Assembly (NCBI GenBank): GCA_963696665.1
Contig: CAVOLE010000005.1
Coordinates: 372,001 to 436,000, forward strand
Length of the DNA stretch: 64,000 bases
Direction: 5' to 3'
Source of the DNA: Roseiarcus sp963696665
GTDB taxonomy: Bacteria; Pseudomonadota; Alphaproteobacteria; Rhizobiales; Beijerinckiaceae
The translations under genes and the position numbers were made by a program. The notes beneath the pieces are model-generated. The model did not search any database, had not been told where the DNA came from, and saw nothing but the letters and a program-made list of their open reading frames with translations. Of the stretch, positions 49,121 through 59,715 are shown one piece after another. How positions within the stretch are numbered: the first letter of the stretch is position 1; every line of letters begins with the position of its first letter.

Positions 49121-50108
49121 ATGGCCCGTTTCCGATGGCGCTGAGGATCCATTTTGGCGGGTCGACGGGTTGGCCCCAAGCTTCGAGGGCTCTGCGCCAG
49201 CCGAGGTAGCTTGGCAGGTTTGTGGTGGCGACGCCGTTGAAGCGGGCGAGCCATTGCTTGAGGCGGCTGTGGTAGGCGTTGACGTTGTTGATGTGGAGGT
49301 GGGGCGCCTCGGGAGCCGGCTTGCCCGGCGAGGGCGCGGCGTGGAAGGGAATGCCGGCCCGGCGGGCGAAGCCGGCGATCGGCAGGCCGCCGTCGCCGAC
49401 GAGGTGATTGGCCGGGGTGACGGGTCCGGCCAGCGCCGCGCCAATGGCGGCGCTCGTGACCTGCGGCAGAACGGCGTCGAAGGTCGCGCCCTTCCGGTCG
49501 CGGGCGACGAGGACGGGAATATTGTCCTGATAGGGGCCGGGATGGCGGGCCGTCCCGCCCCGTTTGCGCGCCGCGCGCGCCAGATCGGACCAGCGGCCCT
49601 TGCAGGATTTAAGGATAAAGGTCTCATCGGCCTCGACGATTCCGCTCAACGTTCGAGGCTTGTCGTCGGCCGGCGCGCGCAGAAAGCGATGCCGCCACCG
49701 GAACGCCGTCGTCGGATGCACGCCGCACAGCTCGGCAGTCTTGGCCAGGCTCCTGCCCTCGATCATCGCGCGCGCGTGATCGAGCCACTTCTCCTTCTTG
49801 CGCAGATGCGCCATCGGCGTCTTGGTCAGAGCGTTGAAGGTGCGCCGGCAAGCCTTGCAGCGATACCGCAAAAGGCCCTCCGAACGGCCCCAGCCGACGA
49901 TCTCGCGGCTCGCGCAATGCGGACAGCCCTGACGCTCGACCCGCTCGACCCCGGTCGTTCCGAGCGCATCCTCGCGCCGCTTGCCTTTGGTCTTCGAAGC
50001 CGAAGGCTCGGCGGCGGCCTTCTTAAGCGCCGCCAACGCCTCCGTCCGTTGCGCCGCGCTCATCCCCGAAATCGCCGACAGCCAAACCGAAAAATCCTCA
50101 GACTTCAT
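49101..50108 (-). CDS. IS1595-family transposase
   Basis: The 335-residue protein has an N-terminal zinc ribbon (CPHCASREIVGWG, RYRCKACRRTFNALT), then KTAELCGVHPTTAFRWRHRF and the DDE core starting GIVEADETFILKSCKG, with VGDGGLPIAGF as the second acidic site and HINNVNAYHSRLKQWLARFN in the C-terminal catalytic region. This is the ISXO2-like transposase fold. The frame is intact. MKSEDFSV at 50108 is preferred over an upstream start at 50123. The stop lies inside the left inverted repeat. Confidence 0.9.
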   Translation of the reverse strand: MKSEDFSVWLSAISGMSAAQRTEALAALKKAAAEPSASKTKGKRREDALGTTGVERVERQGCPHCASREIVGWGRSEGLLRYRCKACRRTFNALTKTPMAHLRKKEKWLDHARAMIEGRSLAKTAELCGVHPTTAFRWRHRFLRAPADDKPRTLSGIVEADETFILKSCKGRWSDLARAARKRGGTARHPGPYQDNIPVLVARDRKGATFDAVLPQVTSAAIGAALAGPVTPANHLVGDGGLPIAGFARRAGIPFHAAPSPGKPAPEAPHLHINNVNAYHSRLKQWLARFNGVATTNLPSYLGWRRALEAWGQPVDPPKWILSAIGNGPYQQTTL

Positions 50109-50143
50109 CGAATCGCTCCTCAATCCAAACCAGTCTGAACCAA

Positions 50144-50166
50144 ATCAATAGATAACGCTATAAGAG
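50144..50166 (-). repeat. Right terminal inverted repeat of IS1595 element
   Basis: The sequence ends CGCTATAAGAG and pairs with 49098-49120. It overlaps no coding sequence. Confidence 0.8.
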
Positions 50167-50312
50167 CCGACAATCTCTTGCAGGAAATCCGAAAAGGACT
50201 TAAGCTTTCCCCATGACAATCCTGCCCTTCCACATACCAAGGCCGCAAGCTCCGCGTCCGGCGCCCCGAACGCTACGGAAAAGCCGTGAGAAATGTTGCG
50301 CCCGCTTAAAAG

Positions 50313-50438
50313 CCGCGTAACCCATTGAAAAGTCTCGATTCGGACGAGAGAATCCAAGGAAATCCAAGGAAATACAACCCCCCTAGCAGGGGCTTTCGCA
50401 GCGAAACGGCCACCCGACAAGAAAACCCAAACGGATCG
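50313..50438 (-). repeat. Dispersed composite repeat, copy D
   Basis: The conserved 28-bp box is at 50316-50343, the CGAGAG motif beside it, and two exact 10-bp units AATCCAAGGA at 50351-50370. It is ungapped against copy B (opposite strand), with about 110 of 126 matches. It also carries a CCCCTGCTAGGGG hairpin absent from copy B. The remainder of 50167-50731 shows no gene. Confidence 0.75.
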
Positions 50439-50731
50439 ACCGGACCAGCGGCCCGCCGCCGCGAGGGAGCAAACCGACCATCAAAATACAAAATACCATA
50501 GTATTTGACATCCGCGCCATGCGCCCCTACTAAGCCCGCCTTCGTCAGGTTTTGGCCTCGTCGATCAGCCGACTGTCCCTCGAGGCCAGCGGTCCCCGTC
50601 CGGCAGCGCGTCGCGCCCCCGGGCGCGATTGGCGTTGGCCGCGAATGCCGAAATGGCGGGTTGGGAGGGCGGGCGTCCGGTCCTATCTATCCGCTCATCG
50701 CATTCGCCGCCTGACCAGGAAGGAGCAACGC

Positions 50732-52303
<1,572 letters not shown>

Positions 52304-52305
52304 CG

Positions 52306-52359
52306 CCCTCATCCGGCCGCGCGTCCTGCGCGTCCACCTTCTCCCAGAGGGAGAAGGGA
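52306..52359. repeat. REP-like intergenic palindromic repeat
   Basis: The copy begins CCCTCATCCGG, three bases after the ffh stop, and ends CTTCTCCCAGAGGGAGAAGG. It shares both ends with the copy at 10701-10751. Confidence 0.6.
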
Positions 52360-52390
52360 ACACCCCATCTGATCTGAAAGGAAAACACCG

Positions 52391-52750
52391 ATGTCCCTCA
52401 AAATCCGTTTGTCGCGCGGCGGCACAAAGAAGCGCGCCTTCTATCGCGTTGTGGTGGCCGACGCGCGCATGCCGCGCGACGGCCGTTTTGTCGAAAAGAT
52501 CGGCACGTTCGATCCCTTGAAAGCCAAGGACGACGCGCGCCGCCTCGTGCTCGATCAGGAGAAGGCGAAGGCCTGGCTCGCCAAGGGCGCGCAGCCGACC
52601 GACCGCGTGCTGCGCCTGCTCGACGGCCTCGGCCTCGCCAAGCGCCCGGCGCGCAACAATCCGCAGAAGGCGCAGCCGAAGAAGAAAGCCCAGGAGCGCG
52701 CGGCCGCAGCGGCTGCCGCCGCCGCCAAGGCCGAAGCTCCTGCGGCCTGA
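52391..52750 (+). CDS. rpsP: 30S ribosomal protein S16
   Basis: The 119-residue protein starts MSLKIRLSRGGTKKRAFYRV and has ADARMPRDGRFVEKIGTFDP, universal S16 features, then an alanine-lysine-rich extension usual for Rhizobiales. GATCTGAAAGGAAA precedes the start. S16 is needed for assembly of the 30S body. Confidence 0.97.
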   Translation: MSLKIRLSRGGTKKRAFYRVVVADARMPRDGRFVEKIGTFDPLKAKDDARRLVLDQEKAKAWLAKGAQPTDRVLRLLDGLGLAKRPARNNPQKAQPKKKAQERAAAAAAAAAKAEAPAA

Positions 52751-52763
52751 CCTCTGACTTGAA

Positions 52764-53288
52764 TTGCGCGCGCCCGACCGCCTGATTCTCATGGGCGTTT
52801 TCGGCGCGCCGCAGGGAGTGCGCGGGGAGGTTCGAGTCAAATCGTTGACCGCGGAGCCGAGCGCCATCGGCGCCTACGGGCCGCTTACCGACAAGAGGCG
52901 GGCCCGGGCGTTCGTGTTTGACTCGCTGCGCCCGCTCAAGGACGACATGCTGGTCGCCCGCGTCGCCGGCGTTGCGACCCGCGACGCGGCTGAGGCGCTA
53001 AAGGGCGTGGAGATCTTCGCCCGCCGCGGCCAATTGCCGCCGCCGGCGCATGACGAATTCTACTATGATGATCTGGTCGGGCTGGAAGCCGTCGACGCGG
53101 CTGGCGCGCCCATCGGGCGGATCACATCGCTCGTGAACTATGGCGCGGGCGACGTTCTCGAGATCGCCCCTGCCCTAGGCGGCAAGACCTTGCTTCTGCC
53201 ATTCACCAAAAGCGTCGCGCGGCGCGTCGATTTCGACGCAGGCCAAATCGTGATCGAACCGCCGCGCGAGGTCGAAGCCGAAGACTAG
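52764..53288 (+). CDS. rimM: Ribosome maturation factor RimM
   Basis: The 174-residue protein has the RimM N-terminal domain (MGVFGAPQGVRGEVRVKSLT) and the C-terminal PRC barrel (YYDDLVGLEAVDAAGAPIGR, LLLPFTKSVARRVDF). It helps assemble the 30S head by binding S19. The first codon is uncertain: TTG 52764 keeps RAPDRLIL, which relatives have, while ATG 52791 would cut into the domain. It lies 13 bp after rpsP. Confidence 0.92.
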   Translation: MRAPDRLILMGVFGAPQGVRGEVRVKSLTAEPSAIGAYGPLTDKRRARAFVFDSLRPLKDDMLVARVAGVATRDAAEALKGVEIFARRGQLPPPAHDEFYYDDLVGLEAVDAAGAPIGRITSLVNYGAGDVLEIAPALGGKTLLLPFTKSVARRVDFDAGQIVIEPPREVEAED

Positions 53289-53416
53289 CGTTACAGGCGA
53301 GTGGGTGGTTGCGAAGGGCGCAGGGGGCGGATAGACAGGAGATATTGCGGCGCACGCTTCATCCGGCGCCCGTGGATGGGATCCCAAGCCCGCTTGTTCG
53401 TTTGGAGACGCGCTGC

Positions 53417-54073
53417 ATGACGATGAGTTCCGAGACGGCTTCAGTAGCCCATGGGGGCCCCTCGGTAACGAAGCGGGATTTCCTTTTTCTGGCCACCGGA
53501 TCGCTGGCCACAGTCGGCGTCGTGACAACCCTCTGGCCGTTCATCGATCAGATGAATCCGGACGCCGCCACAATCGCCGCCGCCGGCCCGGTCGATATCG
53601 ACATCGGCCAGCTCCAGCCCGGCCAACGCGTGGTCGCGCTGTGGGCGTCGCGGCCGGTGTTCGTCGTCAAACGAGCCCAGCCGGCGCTCGACGAATTGAA
53701 GAACCCGAAGCTTCTCTCTCAATTGCGCGACCCGAACTCCCAGAATTTGCAACAGCCCACTTATGCCGCCAACTGGAGCCGGTCTATCAAGCCTGAGATC
53801 CTGGTGCTGGTCGGCGTCTGCACTCACCTCGGCTGCATTCCGCTGTTCGACCCGCAGCCGAGCGCCACCGATCCGGCGCCCGACTGGCCAGGCGGTTTCT
53901 TCTGCCCGTGCCATGGCTCGAAATACGATCTGGCCGGCCGTGTCTTCCAGGGCGTGCCCGCGCCCTATAACCTCCCGGTGCCGCCCTATCATTTCCCCAA
54001 CGACAAGACAGTGCGCGTCGGCCAGAACCCGCCTGGCGCGAATTTCGACTTCAACTCGATTCTGCAGGTCTAG
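53417..54073 (+). CDS. petA: Ubiquinol-cytochrome c reductase Rieske iron-sulfur subunit
   Basis: The 218-residue protein has a Tat-like N-terminus with a membrane anchor (TKRDFLFLATGSLATVGVVT). The Rieske cluster ligands are complete: CTHLGC at residues 135-140 and CPCHGS at 163-168. It passes electrons from ubiquinol to cytochrome c1 in the bc1 complex. The usual partners petB and petC do not follow; instead the gene sits alone between rimM and trmD. ATG 53417 is chosen because the upstream open frame lacks a ribosome-binding site and signal. It could be an additional Rieske paralogue. Confidence 0.92.
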   Translation: MTMSSETASVAHGGPSVTKRDFLFLATGSLATVGVVTTLWPFIDQMNPDAATIAAAGPVDIDIGQLQPGQRVVALWASRPVFVVKRAQPALDELKNPKLLSQLRDPNSQNLQQPTYAANWSRSIKPEILVLVGVCTHLGCIPLFDPQPSATDPAPDWPGGFFCPCHGSKYDLAGRVFQGVPAPYNLPVPPYHFPNDKTVRVGQNPPGANFDFNSILQV

Positions 54074-54126
54074 CGCCGAGGATCGACCAGTGACAGCGGT
54101 CGGGCGAGCGCGCTAAGCCTCGCCCG

Positions 54127-54807
54127 ATGTTCGCCTGCGCAGTCCTCACCCTCTTTCCCGGCATGTTCCCCGGCCCGCTCGGCCAATCTCTGGCCGGCGA
54201 AGCGCTGGCGCAGGGCTTGTGGTCGCTCGAGCCGCGCGACATTCGCGGCCACGGGCTTGGCCGCCATCGCGCCGTCGATGACACGCCGGCAGGCGGCGGC
54301 CCGGGCATGGTGATGCGCGCCGACGTTCTTGCCGCGAGCCTCGATGCGGCGGTCAGCGCGGACGATCCGCGTCCGCGCCTCATCATGAGCCCACGCGGGC
54401 GCCCGTTCGGCCAAGCTCAAGCGCGGCAATGGGCCTTAGGCCCTGGCCTCGTCATCCTCTGCCCGCGCTTCGAGGGGGTCGATGAGCGGGTGATCGAGGC
54501 GCGCGGTCTCATCGAGGTCTCGATCGGCGATTACGTGCTGTCGGGCGGCGAGATCGCCGCGCTCGCGGTGCTCGACGCCTGCGTGCGGCTCATTCCCGGC
54601 GTGATGGGCAAGGAGGAGTCCGGCGCTGAGGAGAGCTTCGAAAAACGCCTGCTCGAATATCCGCACTACACCCGCCCCCGCGAATGGGAAGGCCAGGCAA
54701 TTCCCGACGTACTGCTCTCGGGCGACCACGCCAAGATCGCCGCCTGGCGCCGCGCTCAAGCCGAGCGCATCACGCGCGAGAGACGGCCGGACTTGACGGA
54801 GCGTTAG
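54127..54807 (+). CDS. trmD: tRNA (guanine-N1-)-methyltransferase
   Basis: TrmD methylates G37 of tRNA and prevents frameshifting. The 226-residue protein shows the trefoil-knot SAM site LCPRFEGVDERVIE and EVSIGDYVLSGGEIAALAVL, then GKEESGAEESFEKRLLEYPH and YTRPREWEG. The start MFACAVLTLFPGMFPG is the family N-terminus. rplS, which usually comes next, is not in this window. Confidence 0.95.
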   Translation: MFACAVLTLFPGMFPGPLGQSLAGEALAQGLWSLEPRDIRGHGLGRHRAVDDTPAGGGPGMVMRADVLAASLDAAVSADDPRPRLIMSPRGRPFGQAQARQWALGPGLVILCPRFEGVDERVIEARGLIEVSIGDYVLSGGEIAALAVLDACVRLIPGVMGKEESGAEESFEKRLLEYPHYTRPREWEGQAIPDVLLSGDHAKIAAWRRAQAERITRERRPDLTER

Positions 54808-54988
54808 CGGCGGCCCAATTCGCCGAGGTTTTTGTGTTCTCGCCGATCATCCCGATCCCTAACGGACGACCAGCCGCGATCAGAAAATAAAGGCGAGGAA
54901 GGTCCGACCGAAGCCCTTTGTCACCGGCTCCTGCAGAACGGCTAGAAAGCCGCTCCGAGCGCGACAATCGTGTCGAGGCTCCCGCTCG

Positions 54989-55883
54989 TCAGCGCGTCGG
55001 CACGGGGTGCTCGCCGCGGTAATCGTAGAAGCCCCGCTGCGTCTTCCTGCCAAGCCAGCCGGCCTCGACATATTTCACCAGCAGCGGACACGGGCGATAC
55101 TTGGAATCGGCCAGCCCCTCGTGCAGCACCTGCATGACGGCGAGACAGGTGTCGAGGCCGATGAAGTCGGCGAGCTGCAGCGGACCCATCGGATGATTGG
55201 CGCCGAGCCGCATCGCGGTGTCGATCGCCTCGACCGAGCCCACGCCTTCGTAGAGCGTGTAGACGGCCTCGTTGATCATCGGCAACAGGATGCGGTTGAC
55301 GATGAAGGCGGGGAAATCCTCGGACATCGTCGCCGTCTTGCCGAGACGGGTGACGAACGCTTTGGCGGCCTCGAACGTCTCATCCTTGGTGGCGATGCCG
55401 CGGATCAGTTCGACCAGCTGCATGCGCGGCACCGGATTCATGAAATGGATGCCGATGAAACGCTCGGGATTGGCCGTGACCGACGCGAGGCGGGTGATCG
55501 AGATCGAGGACGTATTGGACGCGACGATCGCGTCCGGCTTGAGAAAGGAGCGGAGCGCGGCGAAGACCTTGCGCTTGACCTCTTCGTTCTCGGAGGCGGC
55601 CTCGACCACAAGATCGCACTCGCCAAGCTTATCGAGGGTCGACGCTACCCGAATGCGATCGAGGATCGCGCGGCGCTCCGCTTCGTCGATCTGCCCTTTG
55701 GAGACTTGACGCGACAGGTGTCCGTTGATGGTCGCGAGAGCCCCGTTGATGCGCTCCTCGGCGACGTCGTTGAGGAAGACGGTGAAACCCGCCTGAGCCG
55801 CGACCTCGGCGATGCCGGCGCCCATCTGGCCGGCGCCAATGACGCCGACCGTCTCGATGTTGAAAGTCATATTTTTGTCCATG
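54989..55883 (-). CDS. 3-hydroxybutyryl-CoA dehydrogenase
   Basis: The protein has the NAD-binding GVIGAGQMGAGIAEVAAQAG at its start, SNTSSISITRLASV, FIGIHFMNPVPRMQLVELIR with the catalytic histidine, and the C-terminal domain ending with TQRGFYDYRGEHPVPTR. It oxidises 3-hydroxyacyl-CoA in fatty-acid or polyhydroxybutyrate metabolism. ATG 55883 (MDKNMTF) or 55871 (MTFNIE) may be used. It follows etfBA on the same strand, the common order etfB-etfA-hbd in Rhizobiales, where ETF takes electrons from acyl-CoA dehydrogenases. Confidence 0.92.
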
Positions 55884-55971
55884 AGACAACGTGCGCCGCG
55901 CCACAATCATAGACGAGCGACGCCAAGCGTCCAGTCGGACGGCGGGATTTTCTCATCGGTTCGGGCGGACC

Positions 55972-56916
55972 TTAGCGGCCGATCTTGGCGAGCTCTGCGG
56001 CAAGCTCGGGCAGCGCCGTGTACAGATCGGCGACAAGGCCGTAGTCGGCGACCTGGAAGATCGGCGCCTCCTCGTCCTTGTTGATCGCGACGATGATCTT
56101 CGAATCCTTCATCCCCGCGAGATGCTGGATCGCGCCCGAGATCCCGACCGCGATATAGAGCTCAGGCGCGACGACCTTGCCGGTCTGCCCGACCTGCCAA
56201 TCGTTCGGCGCGTAGCCCGCATCGACCGCGGCGCGGGAGGCGCCCATCGCCGCGCCGAGCTTGTCCGCCACCGGCTCGATATAGGTCTTGAAGTTCTCCG
56301 CCTTCTGCATCGCCCGGCCGCCGGAGATGATGATCCTGGCCGACGCCAGCTCCGGCCGGTCGGACTTGGCCAGGGCCTCGCCGACAAACGACGACACGGC
56401 CGGATCAGGGGCGGCCGCGACTGTCTCGATCGGCGCCGAGCCGCCCTGGCCCGTCGCGGCGAAAGAGGCGGTGCGCACAGTCACGACGATCTTCGGATCT
56501 GTCGATTTAACGATCTGGATCGCATTGCCGGCGTAGATCGGCCGCTCGAAGGTCTTGGGGCCAACGACCTTGGTGATGTCGGAGACCTGCATGAGGTCGA
56601 GAAGCGCCGCCGCCCGCGGCGCGACATTCTTGGCGCTCGCGGTCGAGGCCGCGACAATGGCGTCATAACCGGAAGCGAGCGTGACGATCAGCGCCGCCAA
56701 CGGCTCCGCCAGGTTATGCTCGTAGAGAGGATCGTCGGCGACGAGCACCTTTGCCACGCCTTGAAGCTTTGCGGCCGCCTCGGCGGCTGCGCCGACGCTT
56801 TTGCCCGCGACCAGAATATCGACGGGCTGACCCAGCTCGAGCGCGGCGGTCAGCGCCCGCGCCGTCGCATCGTTCAATTGTCCGCCGGCGACTTCCGCCA
56901 GAAGAAGGGTGGCCAT
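55972..56916 (-). CDS. etfA: Electron transfer flavoprotein alpha subunit
   Basis: The 314-residue protein has the N-terminal ETF domain (MATLLLAEVAGGQLNDATAR) and the C-terminal FAD domain: GGRAMQKAENFK, ASRAAVDAGYAPNDWQVGQT, GKVVAPELYIAVGISGAIQH and KDEEAPIFQVADYG. It carries electrons from flavoprotein dehydrogenases to ETF-ubiquinone oxidoreductase. It starts 2 bp after etfB, so the genes are translationally linked. Confidence 0.96.
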   Translation of the reverse strand: MATLLLAEVAGGQLNDATARALTAALELGQPVDILVAGKSVGAAAEAAAKLQGVAKVLVADDPLYEHNLAEPLAALIVTLASGYDAIVAASTASAKNVAPRAAALLDLMQVSDITKVVGPKTFERPIYAGNAIQIVKSTDPKIVVTVRTASFAATGQGGSAPIETVAAAPDPAVSSFVGEALAKSDRPELASARIIISGGRAMQKAENFKTYIEPVADKLGAAMGASRAAVDAGYAPNDWQVGQTGKVVAPELYIAVGISGAIQHLAGMKDSKIIVAINKDEEAPIFQVADYGLVADLYTALPELAAELAKIGR

Positions 56917-56918
56917 CG

Positions 56919-57668
56919 TCAGATCACCCCCGCTTCGTCGTGCAGCTTAGCGACCAGCTCAGCCACTGATTTGACCTTGACTTCGGACTTACGACCCGGG
57001 GGCTCGACGGTCTTCAGCACTTTGAGCCTCGGCGAAACGTCGACCCCATAGTCGGGCGGGGTCTTCTCCTCGATCGGCTTCTTCTTCGCCTTCATGATAT
57101 TCGGCAGCGAGGCGTAGCGCGGCTCGTTCAAGCGCAGATCGGTGGTGATGATCGCCGGCAGCTTCAACGACACGGTCTGCAGGCCGCCGTCGACCTCGCG
57201 GGTGACTTCGACCGAGCCGTCGCCGATGACAACCTTGGAGGCGAACGTCCCTTGACCCCAGCCGGTCAGCGCCGCCAGCATCTGCCCGGTCTGGTTCGAG
57301 TCGTCGTCGATCGCCTGCTTGCCCATGATGACGAGGCCCGGCTGCTCGGCGGCGATGACGCCCTTGATGAGCTTGGCGACCGCCAGCGGCTCGACGAGCG
57401 CGTCGGTCTTGATCAGAATGCCGCGATCGGCGCCCATGGCGAGCGCGGTGCGAATGGTCTCGCTGGCCTGCGCCGGGCCGATCGATACGATGACAATTTC
57501 GGTCGCCTTGCCAGCCTCCTTCTGCCGCAGCGCTTCCTCGACCGCGATCTCGTCGAACGGATTCATCGACATCTTGACGTTGGCGAGTTCGACTCCCGAG
57601 CCGTCGGCCTTGATCCGGATCTTGATGTTGTAGTCGACCACCCGTTTGACGGGCACGAGGATCTTCAT
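56919..57668 (-). CDS. etfB: Electron transfer flavoprotein beta subunit
   Basis: The 249-residue protein starts MKILVPVKRVVDYNIKIRIK and has MSMNPFDEIAVEEALRQKEA, GKQAIDDDSNQTGQMLAALT (AMP-binding) and REVDGGLQTVSLKLPAIITT, the ETF-beta signature. It forms the heterodimer with EtfA in the cytoplasm. It is the first gene of etfB-etfA-hbd, with a 363-bp upstream region shared with a divergent transporter operon. Confidence 0.96.
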   Translation of the reverse strand: MKILVPVKRVVDYNIKIRIKADGSGVELANVKMSMNPFDEIAVEEALRQKEAGKATEIVIVSIGPAQASETIRTALAMGADRGILIKTDALVEPLAVAKLIKGVIAAEQPGLVIMGKQAIDDDSNQTGQMLAALTGWGQGTFASKVVIGDGSVEVTREVDGGLQTVSLKLPAIITTDLRLNEPRYASLPNIMKAKKKPIEEKTPPDYGVDVSPRLKVLKTVEPPGRKSEVKVKSVAELVAKLHDEAGVI

Positions 57669-58031
57669 CTGTCGCAGAACTCCTGCCGAATTGGGCGTTC
57701 GCGTGAGGCAATTCGAGGCGGGAACCCCTAATCTTGGCTGGAACGCGAGTCAACGCGAGGGAGCCGCTCTTTCGAGGCCGCCGCTCGGAGGCCCAAAATC
57801 GTCGAGCCGGGTACGCTCCGGGCCCTGCTCAAAAGACGTGCAGATCGTAACATGCAGATCGTAAGAAGAGGCGCCCGAAGCGGATCCGTAGACGGTCAGG
57901 CATGGAGCGTTCACGAGCGGTCCCGCACAATTGACAGAATGGAAATTCTGACGCCAAGTCGAACAACGAGACCGACAGAACACAGCCGATCGCAATATGG
58001 GGAAGGGCGCCGTCAGAGAGGATCCAAGTCA
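57669..58031. other. Divergent intergenic region between etfB and peptide transporter operon
   Basis: No gene is supported. A 12-bp direct repeat TGCAGATCGTAA occurs at 57839-57850 and 57853-57864, a 14-bp period, about 170 bp before the transporter start. A short palindrome AGAAT-GGAA-ATTCT lies near 57936. Both are candidate regulator sites for one or both operons. Confidence 0.45.
57839..57864 (+). promoter_or_regulatory. 12-bp direct repeat, candidate operator
   Basis: Two perfect copies of TGCAGATCGTAA are separated by two bases, so their centres lie 14 bp apart. This fits tandem binding of a regulator, but no regulator gene is adjacent. Confidence 0.35.
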
Positions 58032-59621
58032 ATGAGCGAGCTTGATTATTGGAACGGGCGCCTGATCAAGGGAGCCATTTCGCGCCGCGAGTTCATCGGC
58101 CGCGCCGCAGCGCTCGGCGCTTCAAGTTTCGCGATTTCAACTCTGCTCGCGAGCGCCGACGCGATCGCTGCGGACGCGCCCAAGAGCGGCGGCGTGCTGA
58201 AGCTCGGCCTCGCCGGCGGCAGCACCACCGACAGCCTCGACTTCCGCACCACGACCAACTCGGTGATGATCGACTTCAACCACGGCATCTGGAACTGCCT
58301 CGCCGAATGGGGCCAAGACGGAAAACCCCATCCGGAGCTGGCGGAGAGTTGGGAGGCGACCAACGGCGCCAAGGACTGGATCCTGAACCTGCGCAAGGGC
58401 GTGACCTTCTCGAACGGCAAGGCGTTCAGCGCCGACGACGCGATCTATTCGCTCAACCTCCACCGCGGCGACACGAAATCGGGCGGCGCCACTTCGGTGA
58501 AGGGCGTCACCGGCATCAAGAAGCTCAACGACCACCAGATCCAGGTCTCGCTCTCATATCCCGACGCCGATTTCCCCTATGGCCTCACCGATTACCATCT
58601 CATGATGGTTCCGGACGGCTTCAAGGATTGGGCGAAGCCCGTCGGGACGGGGGCGTTCGTGCTTGAGAGCTACGACCCCGGCGTGCGGATCCGCGTCAAG
58701 AAGGTCCGGCCGTACTGGAAGAACGGCAAGGGCCTTCTCGATGGGGTTGACGTGACCGTCATCAACGACGGTTCGGCGCGCCTCAACGCCCTGATCTCGG
58801 GCCAGATGGACGCGATCAACCGGGTCGATCACAAGGCTGTGGCGCTTCTGTCCAAAACGCCGAGGATCGCAGTTGTGCGCGCACCGGGCGGCTGGTTCTC
58901 GGTGCTGGCGATGGAGGTCGACAAGGCCCCTTACGACAATCCCGACATCCGCATGGCGCTGATGCTCGCCGCCGATCGCGAGCAGATGCTCAAAGCCTTG
59001 TTCAGCGGCTACGGCACGGCGGGCAACGACCATCCGATTCCCCCGACCGACCCCTATTTCAACAAGGAGCTGCCGCAGCGCAAATACGATCCCGACAAGG
59101 CCGCCTTCCATTTCAAGAAGGCGGGCATCGCCAATCCGAAGATCCTCCTGCAGACCTCGGACGCCGCCTTCAACGGCGCGGTCGACCAGGGCGAGCTGTT
59201 GCAGGCGAGCGCGGCCAAGGCCGGAATCAGGATCGACGTGAAGAAGGAGCCCGCCGACGGCTTCTTTGACAATGTCTGGCTGAAGGCGCCCTTCGTTGGC
59301 AGCTATTGGGGCGGACGGCCCGCGGCGACGCAAATGCTCGCCGTCGCCTTCCAGGCCGGAGCGCCGTGGAACGAGACGCATTGGAACGACCCGCAATTCG
59401 AGAAGCTGCTCGCGGACGCGCGGGCCGAGACCGACGAGGCGAAGCGCAAGCCCTACATCTGGGAGATGCAGGCCATTCTCAACGAGCGCGGCGGGGCGCT
59501 CATCCCCGTGTTCCGCGACTGGCTCGACGCGCATAACCAGAAGGTCGGCGGCCACACGCCCCATGGCGGCTATGACATGAACAACGGCTGGATCATGGAG
59601 GACGCCTGGCTGAAGTCTTGA
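58032..59621 (+). CDS. Dipeptide/oligopeptide ABC transporter substrate-binding protein
   Basis: The 529-residue family-5 binding protein has a twin-arginine signal (SRREFIGRAAALGASSFAIS). Its body matches DppA/OppA: GVLKLGLAGGSTTDSLDFRT, LAESWEATNGAKDWILNLRK, GVTFSNGKAFSADDAIYSL, PYDNPDIRMALMLAADREQM. ATG 58032 gives the signal peptide directly; the longer open frame to 57852 has none. It captures peptides, nickel chelates or similar ligands in the periplasm for the transporter encoded just downstream. Ligand unknown. Confidence 0.9.
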   Translation: MSELDYWNGRLIKGAISRREFIGRAAALGASSFAISTLLASADAIAADAPKSGGVLKLGLAGGSTTDSLDFRTTTNSVMIDFNHGIWNCLAEWGQDGKPHPELAESWEATNGAKDWILNLRKGVTFSNGKAFSADDAIYSLNLHRGDTKSGGATSVKGVTGIKKLNDHQIQVSLSYPDADFPYGLTDYHLMMVPDGFKDWAKPVGTGAFVLESYDPGVRIRVKKVRPYWKNGKGLLDGVDVTVINDGSARLNALISGQMDAINRVDHKAVALLSKTPRIAVVRAPGGWFSVLAMEVDKAPYDNPDIRMALMLAADREQMLKALFSGYGTAGNDHPIPPTDPYFNKELPQRKYDPDKAAFHFKKAGIANPKILLQTSDAAFNGAVDQGELLQASAAKAGIRIDVKKEPADGFFDNVWLKAPFVGSYWGGRPAATQMLAVAFQAGAPWNETHWNDPQFEKLLADARAETDEAKRKPYIWEMQAILNERGGALIPVFRDWLDAHNQKVGGHTPHGGYDMNNGWIMEDAWLKS

Positions 59622-59715
59622 TCGATAGCGCGATGACGGACGGGGCGAACGCTCTCGCGCCGCTTCGCGCCGCGCGCTTGCGGGCGTAATCCGGATCGGG
59701 TCGAGAGGGGCGCCC

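Larger units (their letters stand above)
49098..50166 (-). mobile_element. IS1595-family insertion sequence, 1.07 kb
   Basis: Inverted repeats of 23 bp bound the element: CTCTTATAGCGTTGTCTGTTGAT at the left needs two mismatches (G/A, G/A) to pair with the right end 50144-50166. It holds one intact transposase gene. I see no clear target duplication beside the ends. Confidence 0.8.
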
